DNA of 64,000 bases from Lepidurus packardi (taxonomy: Eukaryota; Arthropoda; Branchiopoda; Notostraca; Triopsidae), in NCBI GenBank assembly GCA_023053545.1, contig JAKZAN010000006.1, forward strand, positions 9,022,351-9,086,350, read 5' to 3'. The position numbers and the translations under genes were made by a program. How positions within the stretch are numbered: position 1 is the first letter of the stretch; each line of letters begins with the position of its first letter. Below the pieces are notes generated by a model. That model saw nothing but the letters and a program-made list of their open reading frames with translations, was not told the origin of the DNA and searched no databases. Below are positions 1 through 12,947 of the stretch, piece by piece.

Positions 1-3000
1 AGTTGGAAAGTTTTGACTGTCTGAGAGTCGGAAACGCAGTAGTTAAATACAATGCATACTTTCATTGACTTGTCATCCTGGAAAATGTGTGGGGGCGTTT
101 TAGGAGGTAATTATACAGTTCCATGTGGACATGGTCCACGGATATATACGTATATGCTCTGCTGCTGCGTTGTTGTTCTCTCTTAACATGACCGCAAAAA
201 CTGTTGAGTTGTTTCTCTTTCGTGAAATGTATATAGAAGCAGTGTAAGGGTTTAAGGTTTCTGCTTCTGTCTTTGTCTTTTACCTTTCATTCCGTTTTAT
301 CGCAAAGGGAGCCGTTGTTTGCTTTACCTTAGGAAGTTACGTTTTGAGGTCCCTTTTCTTACCTTGACTTGGAAAGTTTTCTTGGCTATTTTTTTTTTTT
401 TTTTGGTTGCGGGAGACCGCGGAGGGGAAGGAAGATGGCCGTGTGACTTGTTTGAACATGAGTCCGGTCCAAGCATATAGTTTTTGGTTCGATCCCTTGA
501 AAAGAGGAGTCCTGTCAAGGGCCTGACAGACAATTAGTAGGTCAAAGAGCCGCTCTTCGCAGTTGGAAAACTAATAGATCGTTGGCTCCAGAGCTCCATC
601 CTGGGCGACAAGGGTTTAAGCCAAGATCTCACGCTGATTTGGTGATGGACGCGCAGCCCAAAGTCAGGTCTGGCTTCCTTATCGATCCTTTTTGACCGTG
701 CAATTTATGACATTTTGGCTGTGCCTTTCATTTGTTTTGTGTCGTAATGAGCTTTACAAAAGTGAGCTGAGGGCTTGAATGGGCAACTTTAGAAATAAAT
801 GTAGACTTTAGCGGACTTCAAGAAAGGGAGGAAATGTGGGGCAAAAAAAATCTGCACTTCCGGAAAGAGTAAAAACGTCTTTCTTTGGAAGAACAATTTA
901 TTCCCACATGCAAATTTTGAACATGTTAAAAAAGTTATGTAGTTAACTGTTTTCCATAAAAAAAAACCTTCCGAACCTATAACATCATTCTAAACGCTCC
1001 CATATACCTTCTATAGAGTTCTAGGTTTGCTCTATGTAAAACCCGCCAAATTCGAAACAAAAGACTTTATGAAAACAGATTTTGTTGGGGTCCAAATTAT
1101 TTCATGTAGTCTTAAGCTGCGTATAGAAAATGTATCATGCATGGGAAAAGAAAACTTGGTCCTTTTTATAGATTGAGATTTTTATTGGTTGAGATTTGAG
1201 ATCAGTAATGATATCACAATAAAAGTTCCGTGTTTTAACTTTCGAATTGATGTTAAAGTTTCGCTTGGATTTTCAGAACTCGAAAAAGATTTCTGGTTTC
1301 AGTTCAGGTCTTCTATAAAACTGTGAACGATTTTTCCACGTTAACTTTCATTATTGTCTCTGAGAAAACTAAAACCGTTCGAAATTTGTGTGATTCTCTT
1401 GATCGATTTCGTTCTTTTTCCCCATGATTTCTTCTTTTAACTTTTTTGCTCTCTTCGGACTTGACATTATATCTGCCATTAATTATACAAGGGTAAAGGT
1501 GTCGAAGCTTTATAATTTCATAATTTCACGGGAAATAGGTTCTTAGTTATGAGATTTCCATAACATTTCTTAAGAAGTTGTAAAAAGATGTTTCGTTTAT
1601 AAGACCACCGTCATAACTTCTAAAAGGTCACGTCTATAAAGTAGCGTAAAAGAGCCAGACCAGTGAGATCATAAAATAATACCACGCCATTTCTTTATGT
1701 TCACTTCTAGTACAGTACGAGGCAGTTTCCTTTTATCTTCATTTTATAGAAAAAATGAGACATTTGTGACCAAGATAAAGGCTGAAGCTCCCTTTTGCTC
1801 CCGTTGCCCCCATACATAACCTTTTCGCCCCTTTCTGGCATGAATCTGGGAAGACAAGAGAGCTTTTTAATCCCCTGGTCCTTGCCCGCGTGAACGCTAA
1901 CGGTCATTAAAAAGAAGGAAACGACACATATGGCATTTATAAAAAAAAACTTTTATGTTCTATTTTATTCGGAACGGTTTTTTACGTTTCTCTATGTGTG
2001 TGTCTGTGTTTGCCGTTCAATCAATATGGATACCAACTGGTTAATTTCCACGTCAGCTCTTTTGAGCTCCCTGATTTTTAGAGTAAGAAATATATTAAGA
2101 GTAAATTTTACTCTGAATATATTATTTACCCTAACTCTCGAGGAGGCAATAAGATGGTCTATGGTCTTAGGAAAAGTGCCTACAAAAATACAAGCAAAGT
2201 GTATATTCTAATTGAAGACACTGTGCAGTAAGCAGAAGGAAATAAATAAAGGGCCCTGAAGGCTCTCACTTGACTGCTGCTGCTGCCGGCCATCAGCCAA
2301 AAATCCCGCATACAAGGTTCCCCATCACCCCCCTTTTCTCCGGTCCACGGGGCAACTTTTGACTGTTGGTCACGAACATAACAGTTGCCAGATTTATGGC
2401 GGTTCTTACCTGCTTGGCCAAAGCCCTCTCCTGTCTTGTCTTTCTTTTACTTGCAGCATTTCTTATAATATATATATGAAATACCGTATTACCAGGGCCC
2501 ACGAGTTGCCATGGAAAAAGACGAAGAGGGAGAGAGAGAGAGAGGGAGCCAAGACGAGAGCAGCCCCTGGTTCCCGTGGTTTGGGTTGCGGCAATGGGAC
2601 CGGAACACGCACACCTGGGAGCAACTCTTCGGGCTCCAACTTTTTCGAGTTATGGCAACTCTTTTAACTTTCTTACACTCTCTCTTTCTATTCTTTTCTT
2701 AAAGGTTTATTAATGATAAAAAAAGGGCCAGAATCTCTACGTCAAAAAACGCGAGCTTCTTGGTTTGAATCGAATGGGTTAGATTTGAGGGCCTGTTCAT
2801 AACAAAAAAGGGGAATTAGTTTGTGATTAATTAATGAAATTCGTAAGTAATTATAAATAAATAGTCTAAATTTTCCAGTGTATTATTTACCTTATTTTTT
2901 ATGCTTTCATTTATTTTGTAGGTTCTCGTTAGAAACATCAGTAATTCTGTTTTGTATTGAACGTATCAAAATTGTTTTAATTTGTAACGTTTATAATCAG

Positions 3001-4193
3001 GTTTTATTATCTTTTACGTCGCATCTACTTTAAATTCGGTTTGGATGTGCAAATTTGTCTTTTAATGTACAAGTTCATATGCTATTAAAGATATTTTATG
3101 TTTTATTCACGATAGTTTTGCTTCTGACTTTGGATTAAAGGAATGGAGTCGTTAATTTTTTGAAGAGCCAACTCGGGCTAAACTTAGGTCAGATCTTATT
3201 CGAATTGTCTTTACTTTATGACGCTTGTAAACGTCTCGAATTTAAAATTTTCATGAGATCGATTTTTTACCTTTTAAAATAGTCCAAAAGTCATTACGAC
3301 GAATTTCAGCATTCGTTTTTCCCAGAAACTTGCTCCAGGTTTTTAGATGGCAGCCTCAGGGTTACAGGTAAGAGGCTGAGCTGCCAGAGATGCTAACATG
3401 CAAAGACACACGAAGATAACGGCATCTTTCCTGAATTGCATTTCTTTTAATTTATTTTTGCTATTTCTCTCTCTTAACAATGGAAGAAACTTTGCTGCAG
3501 ACATACATCGGAAAAGGTTTTAAGTTGACTTGGTTTGAAAAGGTTTTAAGTTTAACTGACCTTAAATGCATAAAATATAGCGTTAAGGTTTGGTTTATAG
3601 TCTCGGAGATTTTTGACTATTTATAGTGCAGTTAGGGTAATCACATGCGAGTCAGGGATTTTTGGAGTCGAATCAAACGATTGTCATTTGTCAGGGATAG
3701 TGGAAAAAGGGGGGTTGGAGGGACGTTCGGTTTGGTTGAGTACAATTGGAACTCGTTATAAAAGCGACGCGAGGAGCATTAACAATTCCATTGGAGCGAA
3801 GTTAACACTTTAAACATGGGCATTTCAACAGACAGGGGTAAAAGCCAGGCGTGTGTGTAGTAGTGTGTAGTAGCGTGTGTTATGCTGCCGGAATTTCCAA
3901 GGCTTTTGGCATTGTCAAGCATTTCGTCGCAATTTTTTATCATGGACACTTAGGAAACGGTTGTCCGAAAAGGAGAGCAAAATTTATGAAGAAAAAATGG
4001 CAGGCAGGGAGCTTCTTTTTATCCTCATTAAACTTTCATGGCTTCGTTCCCGTAAAAGCGCTGGTGTTGTACATTTTCTTCGGGGTAGACCCAAAGCAAT
4101 GCTATGATGCTGTATTTTGCGTGTGGCGGCACCGCAACTTATATGGCCGCGAAGCCCACTTAAATGTATTACACCACAGGGTCAATGTGGGGT
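1..4193. other. Non-coding stretch, left end of window
   Basis: No open frame here has recognisable domains, and the longest are AT-rich or low-complexity translations without conserved neighbours. It contains poly-A/poly-T runs and a short GA tract near 2529-2545. It lies far downstream of Distal-less (minus strand), so it is intergenic or belongs to an unseen gene to the left. I see no RNA gene that I can support. Confidence 0.6.
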
Positions 4194-4266
4194 TCTCTCT
4201 CTCTCTGTCTCTCTTTCTCTCTTCCTCTCTCTCTCCATCTCTCTCTCTCCCTCTCTTGCTCTCTAT
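4194..4266. repeat. Imperfect CT microsatellite
   Basis: About 70 bases of CT dinucleotides interrupted by single substitutions. It gives rise to Ser/Leu-rich spurious frames on the plus strand. Confidence 0.85.
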
Positions 4267-5154
4267 ATAGCGTTGCTACTACTCGCTTTTAACAAGCCGA
4301 ATGACCCATTAAAAGAGTTTCAGAATTCTGTAGAGATTATTCCCATCTTCTGCACCTTGGAGGCATACGAGAACAAGACATTAAGTATACAATTATTGGA
4401 AATTTCCAGCTTCTCTTTCCTGAACATGCTCTCATGGATCTTTCGCTCGTACTATTGTTAAAGGTGCATACAGTTTGATTCTTTTTCTGATTTCTTTTTG
4501 AGCCAATTAAATAGCCTTATTGGTTTACAATATTAATAAAGTATATATGAAGAGAAATATTGGTATAAAAGTACATGACATCAAATACATGACGACATTT
4601 GGGGATTTCTATTGGCGTACACACAGAATAAAAAATAAGAAATTTTACGACCGTAACATATTGTAAAACACTTTAGGATTATTCCAGTATAAGTACAGAT
4701 TTCAAAGATTTTAAAGCTTTTAATTACTGCAGGAATTTCCAAAATTGCAATAAAAATATTGAAATTGTTTTAAAAATAAAGCTTATGCTAACCCTTATGC
4801 TAACAAAACATTAAAAAATTAAACACTTTTTTTTAAGTGTATATATGCTTAAAGGTACGTTTCAATTGAGGAAAGAAGTTCCACATTTCTCAATTCTTGG
4901 AAAAACAAGAATTTTGTTCGATGTTGTAACATTTTGAAAGTGACGTTGGTGCCAAAAGCGTATAACTGTACAAAGGGAAGTCGTACGGAGAACAAGCCTA
5001 ATCCTATATGGATAACTGAGATGATTAAGTTACCATTTTATGTATCACTTCACGGTATGCGTGAGCAAGTAATGCTAAAATTGTAAAAATTCAAGAAAGC
5101 TTGATTTTGGACCTTTATACAGTGCTAAAGGTAGTACCACTATAATTTTGGCCT

Positions 5155-5385
5155 GAATACAATTGTACGGCATTCACCGTATTAAACAATAGGTGAGGCC
5201 TTGTATAGAATAGCCTTCCAGCTCATAAGTAAACTGCGCCGGAAATCTAACTCACATTTTAGGTACTTTGCCCCAAAAGACGTCACCAAAAGGACATCAA
5301 TAATCTGCCTGAATATTACTGACTTGAAGGGTCGAACCTTTTCTAGGGTAGAATTTGTTTTCATCTCTGTTATAGCTTCTTTATT
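5155..5385 (-). mobile_element. Probable tRNA-derived SINE, copy B (longer)
   Basis: Read on the minus strand, this segment has a tRNA B-box-like stretch around 5328-5339 (near GGTTCGACCC). It aligns in blocks with the copy at 5895-6062: the segments around the B box, the block ATCT-CTGTT-TAG-TTCTTT beyond it, and the far end (ACAATT..ACGG.ATTCAC..). Copy B carries about 80 extra bases in the middle. Homology between the copies is seen by eye only; the SINE assignment is inference. Confidence 0.4.
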
Positions 5386-5766
5386 CTAACGAGCTCGTCT
5401 CTGTACATAACGAAGTCATTCGTTTAATGTTATTATAGCCCTATTGTAACGTTGTTTAAGCTTATTGTAATGGCTAATTATAAATTCAAATGTTTCTCAT
5501 TACCTGTTTCTAAAGTGAAGCTTAGTAAGGAGTAAAATAAATGAGGGTATAAATGAAGAGTATAGTTATAAGGGCTCTGATGTTCCCAAAATATAACAAC
5601 TATTGAATTTTGTGTTTTAAAGACTTTTCAAGGGATATACGTTCTACGAGTTGCGTATACAGGAAAAAGCTCAATATTTTCCAGCATGAATGTTAATACG
5701 AAAAGAAAAACACGACAAAAAAGGATGTTACTTAGGATCAAAATCGCTTTATAAGGCCTAAGAAAA

Positions 5767-5848
5767 GCGACCTTATTGACGACCATTTCGTGACGACTTT
5801 TTCGTGACCATTTCGCGACCTTAGTAACGACCTTAGCGACCATTTTAG
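5767..5848. repeat. Degenerate GCGACC/CGTGACC tandem tract
   Basis: Repeated units of the type CGACCATTTCGTGAC, CGTGACCATTTCGCGACC and CGACCTTAGCGACC lie side by side. It is a small diverged minisatellite with no coding sense. Confidence 0.6.
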
Positions 5849-5894
5849 AATTTGTAATCCTTTTTTTCAAGCTACTCGGTCCCTTGGTGTGCGA

Positions 5895-6062
5895 AGTTGT
5901 ACAATTACGGTATTCACTTATGACATACAGGTGAGGTTTTAAGCATACAATTTTTAACCAACTGCCAGAGTTTACTAAGTTAGAAGCGGGTTTCGAACCC
6001 TTTGCCTGTTTTCAAGTATTGCCAAGCTAATATCTGTTTTAGTTTCTTTCGTGATTTAAAAT
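5895..6062 (-). mobile_element. Probable tRNA-derived SINE, copy A
   Basis: On the minus strand there is an A-box-like sequence (TAGCTTGGCAA, 6019-6029) followed about 20 bases on by a perfect B-box palindrome (GGGTTCGAAACCC, 5988-6000), the spacing of an internal RNA polymerase III promoter. There is no full cloverleaf and no evident anticodon arm, so it is not called a tRNA gene. A related copy lies at 5155-5385 in the same orientation. Confidence 0.45.
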
Positions 6063-9000
6063 ATTCCTTGATTTTGATGCAAGTAGCTTAATTTCGATCA
6101 CACATATTTATGTCAGTTAATTACTATATAATACTTTACTCAACCATACATATCCCTCCTTTAGTTTAAACAATCAGTGACTTTCGGATCTAAAAGTTAA
6201 GTTGACATTTCTTTTATTTATTTGATTTTTTGTAGCTGACCACGTTGTAGTAACGGGTAGGGTTGGGAGGGGGCAAGCCAATTAAGTTGTAGCATAAGTA
6301 TTTATATTGTAAAAAAGTAACACCAGAGTACTTTTTTGGTATCCAGGAGAGCGACAGCAAAGTAATTTCAGATTTGTGCCGCCTTTTTAAATGGGAAAAG
6401 CTTTTTTTTCTCCGTGCTTCCTAATATGTACTTGCACTTTAAAAAAAAGAATTCGAAAATTCAGAACCCTTTTGCTCCTTTCGAAGATAAAGAAGCAAAA
6501 ATATTAACGGGGCAAAGACACGTTAGATTCTGTACTCTCTCTCTCTTTTTGTTCATAATACATTATATGCGTGTATCTTTAAAAGATACTCTCCTTAGTA
6601 TGGAAGAAAAGATCCATTTCGCATGTGTGTGATGTATGCTTTTTAATATTCCTTACTGTGTTTTACAAGACTTTTATCCTACGTATATGTGTAACGCATT
6701 CATATACTCCCCTGATATCCCAGAAGTCCGTTGGTTTGGAAAGCTTTCGTTTTTGGATGAGTTTAATGTCTTTCTTTTTTTGCTTCCCCTTTGCTTTTGC
6801 TCCCGAGTTTTAGAAGTGCCATTATTTACATATGTGTATATGTATAGTGTGTGCAAGTTTTGTGTGTGTGGTTGCGGGAAAATCCTTTCTTTTTGGCCCT
6901 GCAGGCGATAAAAAAGACAGAAAATGAATTTCGCCGCGAGGGCGACGGGGGTTAAAGGAATATAGACGAGGGCAAAAGTAAAGCACACATATAACCCCGA
7001 TTACAACCTCAAATTCATTGTTCCTTTTTATTCTGGTACTATATACCTGGGCTTGCTTGCTTTAGGTTCCCATATAACCCTAAGTTTGTGGATAAGCATT
7101 TGAAAAGCTCGGAGAAACGTCATTCGTTGGTATAGCTCTATATACACGTATATATAATATAGATATAGAAAAAAGCTGGGTTTATGACCCAAAAGTGCTA
7201 CCAAGATGACACCCGTTAAGGAGAAAAGGAACTGAGAGAGTAAAAAGTAGACGATAGAGAAAGAAAGAAGAGTTGCTATATATAATATATATTTGCTTCC
7301 CCACGAGTGCTGGCAAAATTGGTGGGTGATGGGGATGTTTTATTATGCCGTTTTCCTTCCATCAAAAAATTAGAGCATGTCGGGGGCGACGAAAGGTGCT
7401 TTTGCTCATTTGAGAGGGCTGAGGTGACGTATAATGTAAGATCTAAAAAGGGTGCAAATTATAGGTCCCGGAGAACTTCTAAGGAAGAACGTAATATTCT
7501 TGCCCCCCAAAACCTCCATCACCTCCCCGGCTCGATTTTTTTTCTTCCTCCCAACCCTCCTTTACTTTTGCTTCCTCGCGGAGGTAAAATTGGCGTGGGT
7601 GAACTGGCATTGGCATTGTTGACATAGTGCGATGGCGAAAGCTTTTATTTTTTGTCTTCATTTTTTGTAGTTATTGAATTGTGAAAACGTGTTGTTTTTC
7701 GACTGACGTGGTAATTAGACCCAAGATTGGTATTTTATTTATCTGTACCGTGGAGTGGAGGACGAGGAGGGGGAGGGGGGGTATGACCTGGAATGCGTCT
7801 CGGAAATGTCCTCGCCTTACAGTTATGTCGGCAATGTTTTCTATCTATGCTAAAAGAGAATGTGCACGACTCGTTCACGTCATTTTTTTGGTGATAAGTG
7901 GAAAAATCGTGGGAATTGGCTTTGTTCACTTTGCGTATATTAAGTGAAGGAAGAAAAACTTGTCCTCGATTTTCAAATATTTTCTTCGTCTATTATAAGG
8001 AACCCAAAATTCAGTTCGTGAGTTGAGGAAACTTAAGGTGTATTTAGTTTCAGGATCGTTAAGGTATATTATAAACCTCTCCCCACTTGATTGGGGGAAA
8101 TATGCTTGGGGTGAAAAACGCCTAGTTTTCGCTTCCTTCACAAGTCCCACAAGTAAATAGTCCACTACAACAATATCACTTTTGAGTCGAGCACACTTGA
8201 AGTATGTTTGGCACCTTTCCCTTTCCTTTGAGCTTTACACTCTTCAGCCTTTTGAAGACACGCTGAGCTAAACATCTCTGGCCATATCAGTATGGCAATT
8301 TACCTATATCTGACTAAGTATATCCATCTATACACAAGACATAAACATAATTTGCACTCTTTTCCAAATAAATAGAGAGAGGAGAGGATGGAGAAGTAAG
8401 AGAACGAGGTTTAGAGAAAGAGACAGAGCGAGAGAAAGAACCAGAGAAAGAGGGAGATTTACCTGAAGTCGACCGCCATAAAGGAGCAGCAGGGGACCGC
8501 ACAAAGCTAAGTTCCTTCTGAAATCGGACCCGCGCTTGGTCCTTTAAGTTCTTGAAACTTTATCTTTCTCATAGGATTCAAACACACTTGGGCTTCTCGT
8601 GTTAGCCGCAGTTTTTACGAGTGCAAGCTAAGTCCAGATTGTCCTTTTCATACTTTCATCTTAAAAAAAAAATTCGCTTAGGAGGAAGGGATGTTCTTAG
8701 GAGGGGGGCGGAAACCAATATGCACGAAATCTACTAAACCTCAATTTTTAGTAGGCGTATTACAGCAAAGTGCAAAGCAAAGTACAACAGAGAGAAAGGG
8801 GTTGTGGGGAACTTTACTGTTTTGGATCATTTTTGGCATGTGTGCAAACTCCACTCGACAACAAATTGTAGAGCAAGGCCGTTGTGATTACCAGTACCTG
8901 TTCCATGGGTTCAATCACACCCAGATCATGGTGCGAGTGCAGGGAGGGGCTTTCACTTTGGATAAATCACCGAAGCTTTTGTTACTTATTCGCCTTAGTT

Positions 9001-12000
9001 TTCAGAGAAGTTTTGAAATTACGTTATTATTTAAGTCGGATTGAAAACAGATTGATTAATTCTTCGGATTTGAAGACAAGAACTTGCTGGTCGGATAGTT
9101 TGTAAGACACTGAGGGCAGAAGCAAAGGTGGAGCCGGCTACCAAATTAATACGGGTTGCTAGCGAAGCATAGCGAAAGGCTTCATTCGTTCTCTTTTCAC
9201 CAAAACACGAAAATAAGACGAGTTGAAAAAAATCGAAATTTGCTCAATGATGATGACTGGACGCAATCGTCGTAATGTGCTTATTTGTCGAAAATTAGGC
9301 TAGGCTTTATGTGAAGGGGGGGAGAGGGTAAGGGGTATGGTTCTTCTAACGACAGTTGCCCTTCTTAATGTAAAAAAGGGGTGAAAAGAAGAAAGAAAGA
9401 GTTGTTGGTACCAAAATTACCCCATTCTGGGATCCATACTTTTTCATACACAATAACACGTAATCATGGAGCTCGGTTTTGCAGCAGGCAAAGCATGATG
9501 TCATTATATTGAGAAGACGGTTTGAGTGAATGAATGGGGGGTATTAATGAAGGCAAATTACAGACCTCTTTTTGTATTTTCTCTGTTTCTCCTTTCTCCC
9601 CCTTTCTGTATCCGTTTACTGTTCCTGAAATGGGAGGCACTTAACACCTCATGGGGATCCTGATTTCGAAAATGTTGCCCAAGCTTTTACAATTAAACGA
9701 TACCATACCATACCCTGCAAAAATGCCGGGTTAAAAAACACCACAATTTTTCTTTACAAGAAAGTGAACGAAAAAATAAAGGAAAAACAACAATGTAAAG
9801 AAAAAATAAAGGTTCAAGGAATACAGAATTGTAAAAGAAATAAACAGAATGTCAAGGAAACTAGAGAAGAGTTATTCCCGATTTAAAGATTGAAGAAATT
9901 GAAAACAGTACAAAGATATTGAAAATAGTTCACACGTGATGCGCAAGTAAGAATTTTGAAACTGTTCGGGAATTCTTGAGGCGATTGTGCTGTTTTTGGT
10001 GTGTGTGGCCAGGCGCAAAAATAAGAGGGAAATCTTTCATCTGCTGGACAGTAGACAGGGAGTTTGGCAAGCCGCTAACGTATTTAATAAGAACCAAGAC
10101 ACACACAGTCGGTATACCTTAAGCAGCTTATCGTGTCCTTTAGGTAGCTTAGATGGGCAACTAAGAACAACTCCGGCAGACACCTATTGTTGTAGACCTT
10201 TTCTTTTGCTTTCGGGACCCCCGTCATGTTTCCAACATATACGAAACTTACGATTGGGAAAGGGGGTTGGAAATACCCCCCGAAATCTCTCCCGCGTCTC
10301 GTGTTATTTTATACGCCACCAGGTCCGAAAAGCTTTTTCCCGAACTGTCTTCTTTCTTTTCTTTTTCTGTCTTCCTATAAAGACGTTCAGAACTTCTTAC
10401 GAGTCTATAATACTAGTAGCATTGCAGAAGGGGAGCAAACAGCTAAAGCAACAAAAAGAAAAAAAAACACGCTCTGAAAAGAGGCGGAGCGTTGCAAAGG
10501 TTTTGTATATACAAAAACCACAAATCGAGGGTCATTAAGTTTCCCATGGGGTCTATTTTTCAAACATTTATTTTTTATTCTTGTATTCAGGTCCCCAACT
10601 ATTGCAATGCGTCACAGAGATTAAAACCCCGGTGTCTTTTTGAAACCCAATAGCATTTCTCCCCGGCTTCTCTAGATTCCCTTACCCAAAATCTTATATT
10701 GTTATCTGTTTCAGAAGAACCAGAACCCAGAAGTAAGATTTTTTTATGTTGAGATCTTGTTGGGAGGAAATCCATAAGGTGTCTTCTAAAGAAAAGGAAA
10801 AGGAGAAAAGAACATCTTGCAGATGCTTCCCGTTTTGCAACCGCAATTAGTTTTCACCGAAAAGTATTTTATATACATCTTAACTGGTGACCTTTAACCG
10901 ATTTGTAATTTCACGATGTTTTCTAGTTGTTCTTACTATTGTTAATTTGTCCGTTTGTGAATTCATTACAATGTATTTGCCCTATTCTTTTCCGATTTCG
11001 TAATACTTCAAAAGTATATGGCTGTAGTGTTTCCAAACAATGATTTAATGTTAAGGAGTCAGCTTTGAATGAGATGAAATATACCAAGGATTAAGAAATC
11101 CTGACGCGAGATCTGCCAACCAGGGCGTTAAAAATTAAAGTCCCTATTATGCCAATATATTATGGTATACATTTTGCAATTTTACATGAAATAAATTTAT
11201 ACTGTATTAAAGTGTCTCCAAAGCGCCTTCTGACTTCTAATGTTATTATAAAATGTTAAAGTTGGCAGAAATTGCAATATTTAATTGGAATATTACCAAG
11301 CAATTTTTGCAGTGTTGATTCTTTCAAAAAATACCTCGATATTTAGATGTTCTTCTAGATTGCGAGACATTCAGCATACTCGTCCTAATAATCACCCACG
11401 AAATAATACGGAGAAAAAAAAATACTAGTAATTTTTCCCTCTGTTTGTTGGCTTAACGCGAGCAAAAAGGCTCATGACACGCTCAGCGCGGCACTTGAGT
11501 GGTTCTCATATGTCCTCTGTTCCGTTTCTAATAGTCCCTCACGCAACACAATCAGCATATATGTTTAGTATGCCTGCACGTAAGATCAATAATTGGCGCA
11601 GTTGGTGGTATATATACACGCGGTGTTATAAAGAGGGGATAAACTGGAGGCGGGAACTTTTTAGCTTTCCCATATGCCAACATGCAATCCATCAGCTGAT
11701 AGAAAGGTTAAAACTGTGTGTTTAATAAGTTACATAGGATTCTTTCTCTTTTCGTTGTCTTTTGTCCTACCATAAAATCGTTATCGGAGACAAATCAGGC
11801 TAACACCAAAAAATGAGCCCACCACGGCATACACACACACACACTCTTACATGATAGAAGGAACATGCTCTGTTTTCGAGCGGAAGAGGTTTTGGCGCTT
11901 TAAAACAGCAAGTTTCGATCTCAAAATGAATTTGGGTTTAGCCAGCAAACGCTTAAGATCAAATGGGGAGAAAATTATTGATTCGTTTGATTACCCCGCT

Positions 12001-12927
12001 AAACGATAAACTTAACAAAAGGACAAATTACGAACGAATAACTCGTGTAAAGTTGTTAATATTTTCGTTTTACTCCATTCTTTTTTATTTAGTTGTATGC
12101 GAAGTAAACGCAACTATAAAGAGAAAAGGTACCCAGTGGAGGGGTTCTAAATTCGTGGAGCAAGAGCAGCCAGCAAGAACCCTCTAATTATTATGCGGGA
12201 AAATGTTACCTTCCTTTTGACAGACAGACATGGCTTAGAGCACCACAAGGGCCCCTGTGTGGGAGGCGGAAACCTGACTTGCTTTGGAGTGGAGTTCTGG
12301 GTGCCTTTTTGCCTTTTCCATCTCTTGTTATTATCACGGCATAAACTTTCGGCACGCCGTCAGCTCCGTTTGCTGGAGAAACATTTCGCTTTTATTCATT
12401 TTCCACGGTGAATATCTGTCGGGGGAACGATATTGGCAGGTGAGAGACGAGCTACAAAAGTCCAAAGGTTGCAAATAACAGACGTGTAAGTAAATGACCT
12501 CCCACCCCTTACAGAAGTCATTTCAGCCAGAAAATCTTGTCATGTCAAACATGCGGGGCCCAAACGGAGAAAAAGTTTTCGTTATGTTCTTGCGGTAAAT
12601 AAACTTTCTTGCGAAAACTGGGTAAAATCTCCTTCAATGTTACTAAGTTTTGCTTTTGTTCCAGTAAAGAGGATTCATCTAAAGGAACAATATACACATA
12701 GAAGACAAAACAAAGTACTAGCTTTTTAAGTGCATGTTCTTGCAGGAGCCGTGTCACTGGTCCATTAAATTCCCTGTATAGTAAGAACAGGCAGATTTTC
12801 AAGTGGTCCGTTACCCCCGAAAGCCCATACAAATGTATGTTTAACATGCAAACGAGTCACTATGGCAAAGTTTTTTTCTTTGGATGCAATTTCTCGTTAT
12901 TTGTTTACTAAGGCGGCAGAGTCTATA
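6063..12927. other. Non-coding stretch downstream of Distal-less
   Basis: No open frame shows a domain, a conserved motif or a chain of splice-compatible exons. A GA-rich stretch lies at about 8370-8460 and a CA run at about 11830-11843. GA-rich tracts can act as GAGA-factor sites in arthropods, but nothing here proves a regulatory role. Confidence 0.55.
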
Positions 12928-12947
12928 CCCCCCCCCCCCCTCCCCCC
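12928..12947. repeat. Poly-C run
   Basis: Thirteen Cs, one T, then six Cs, followed by an A-rich tract. Such runs are prone to sequencing and assembly length errors. Confidence 0.9.

Noticed and set aside
600-650. tRNA-like B box (GGTTTAAGCC) near the left end
   Set aside because: The A box is poor and no cloverleaf stems form; too weak for a tRNA or SINE call.
9987-10538. 183-codon plus-strand frame
   Set aside because: Longest frame in the left flank but with no conserved motif, biased low-complexity ends and no splice-linked neighbours; consistent with chance.
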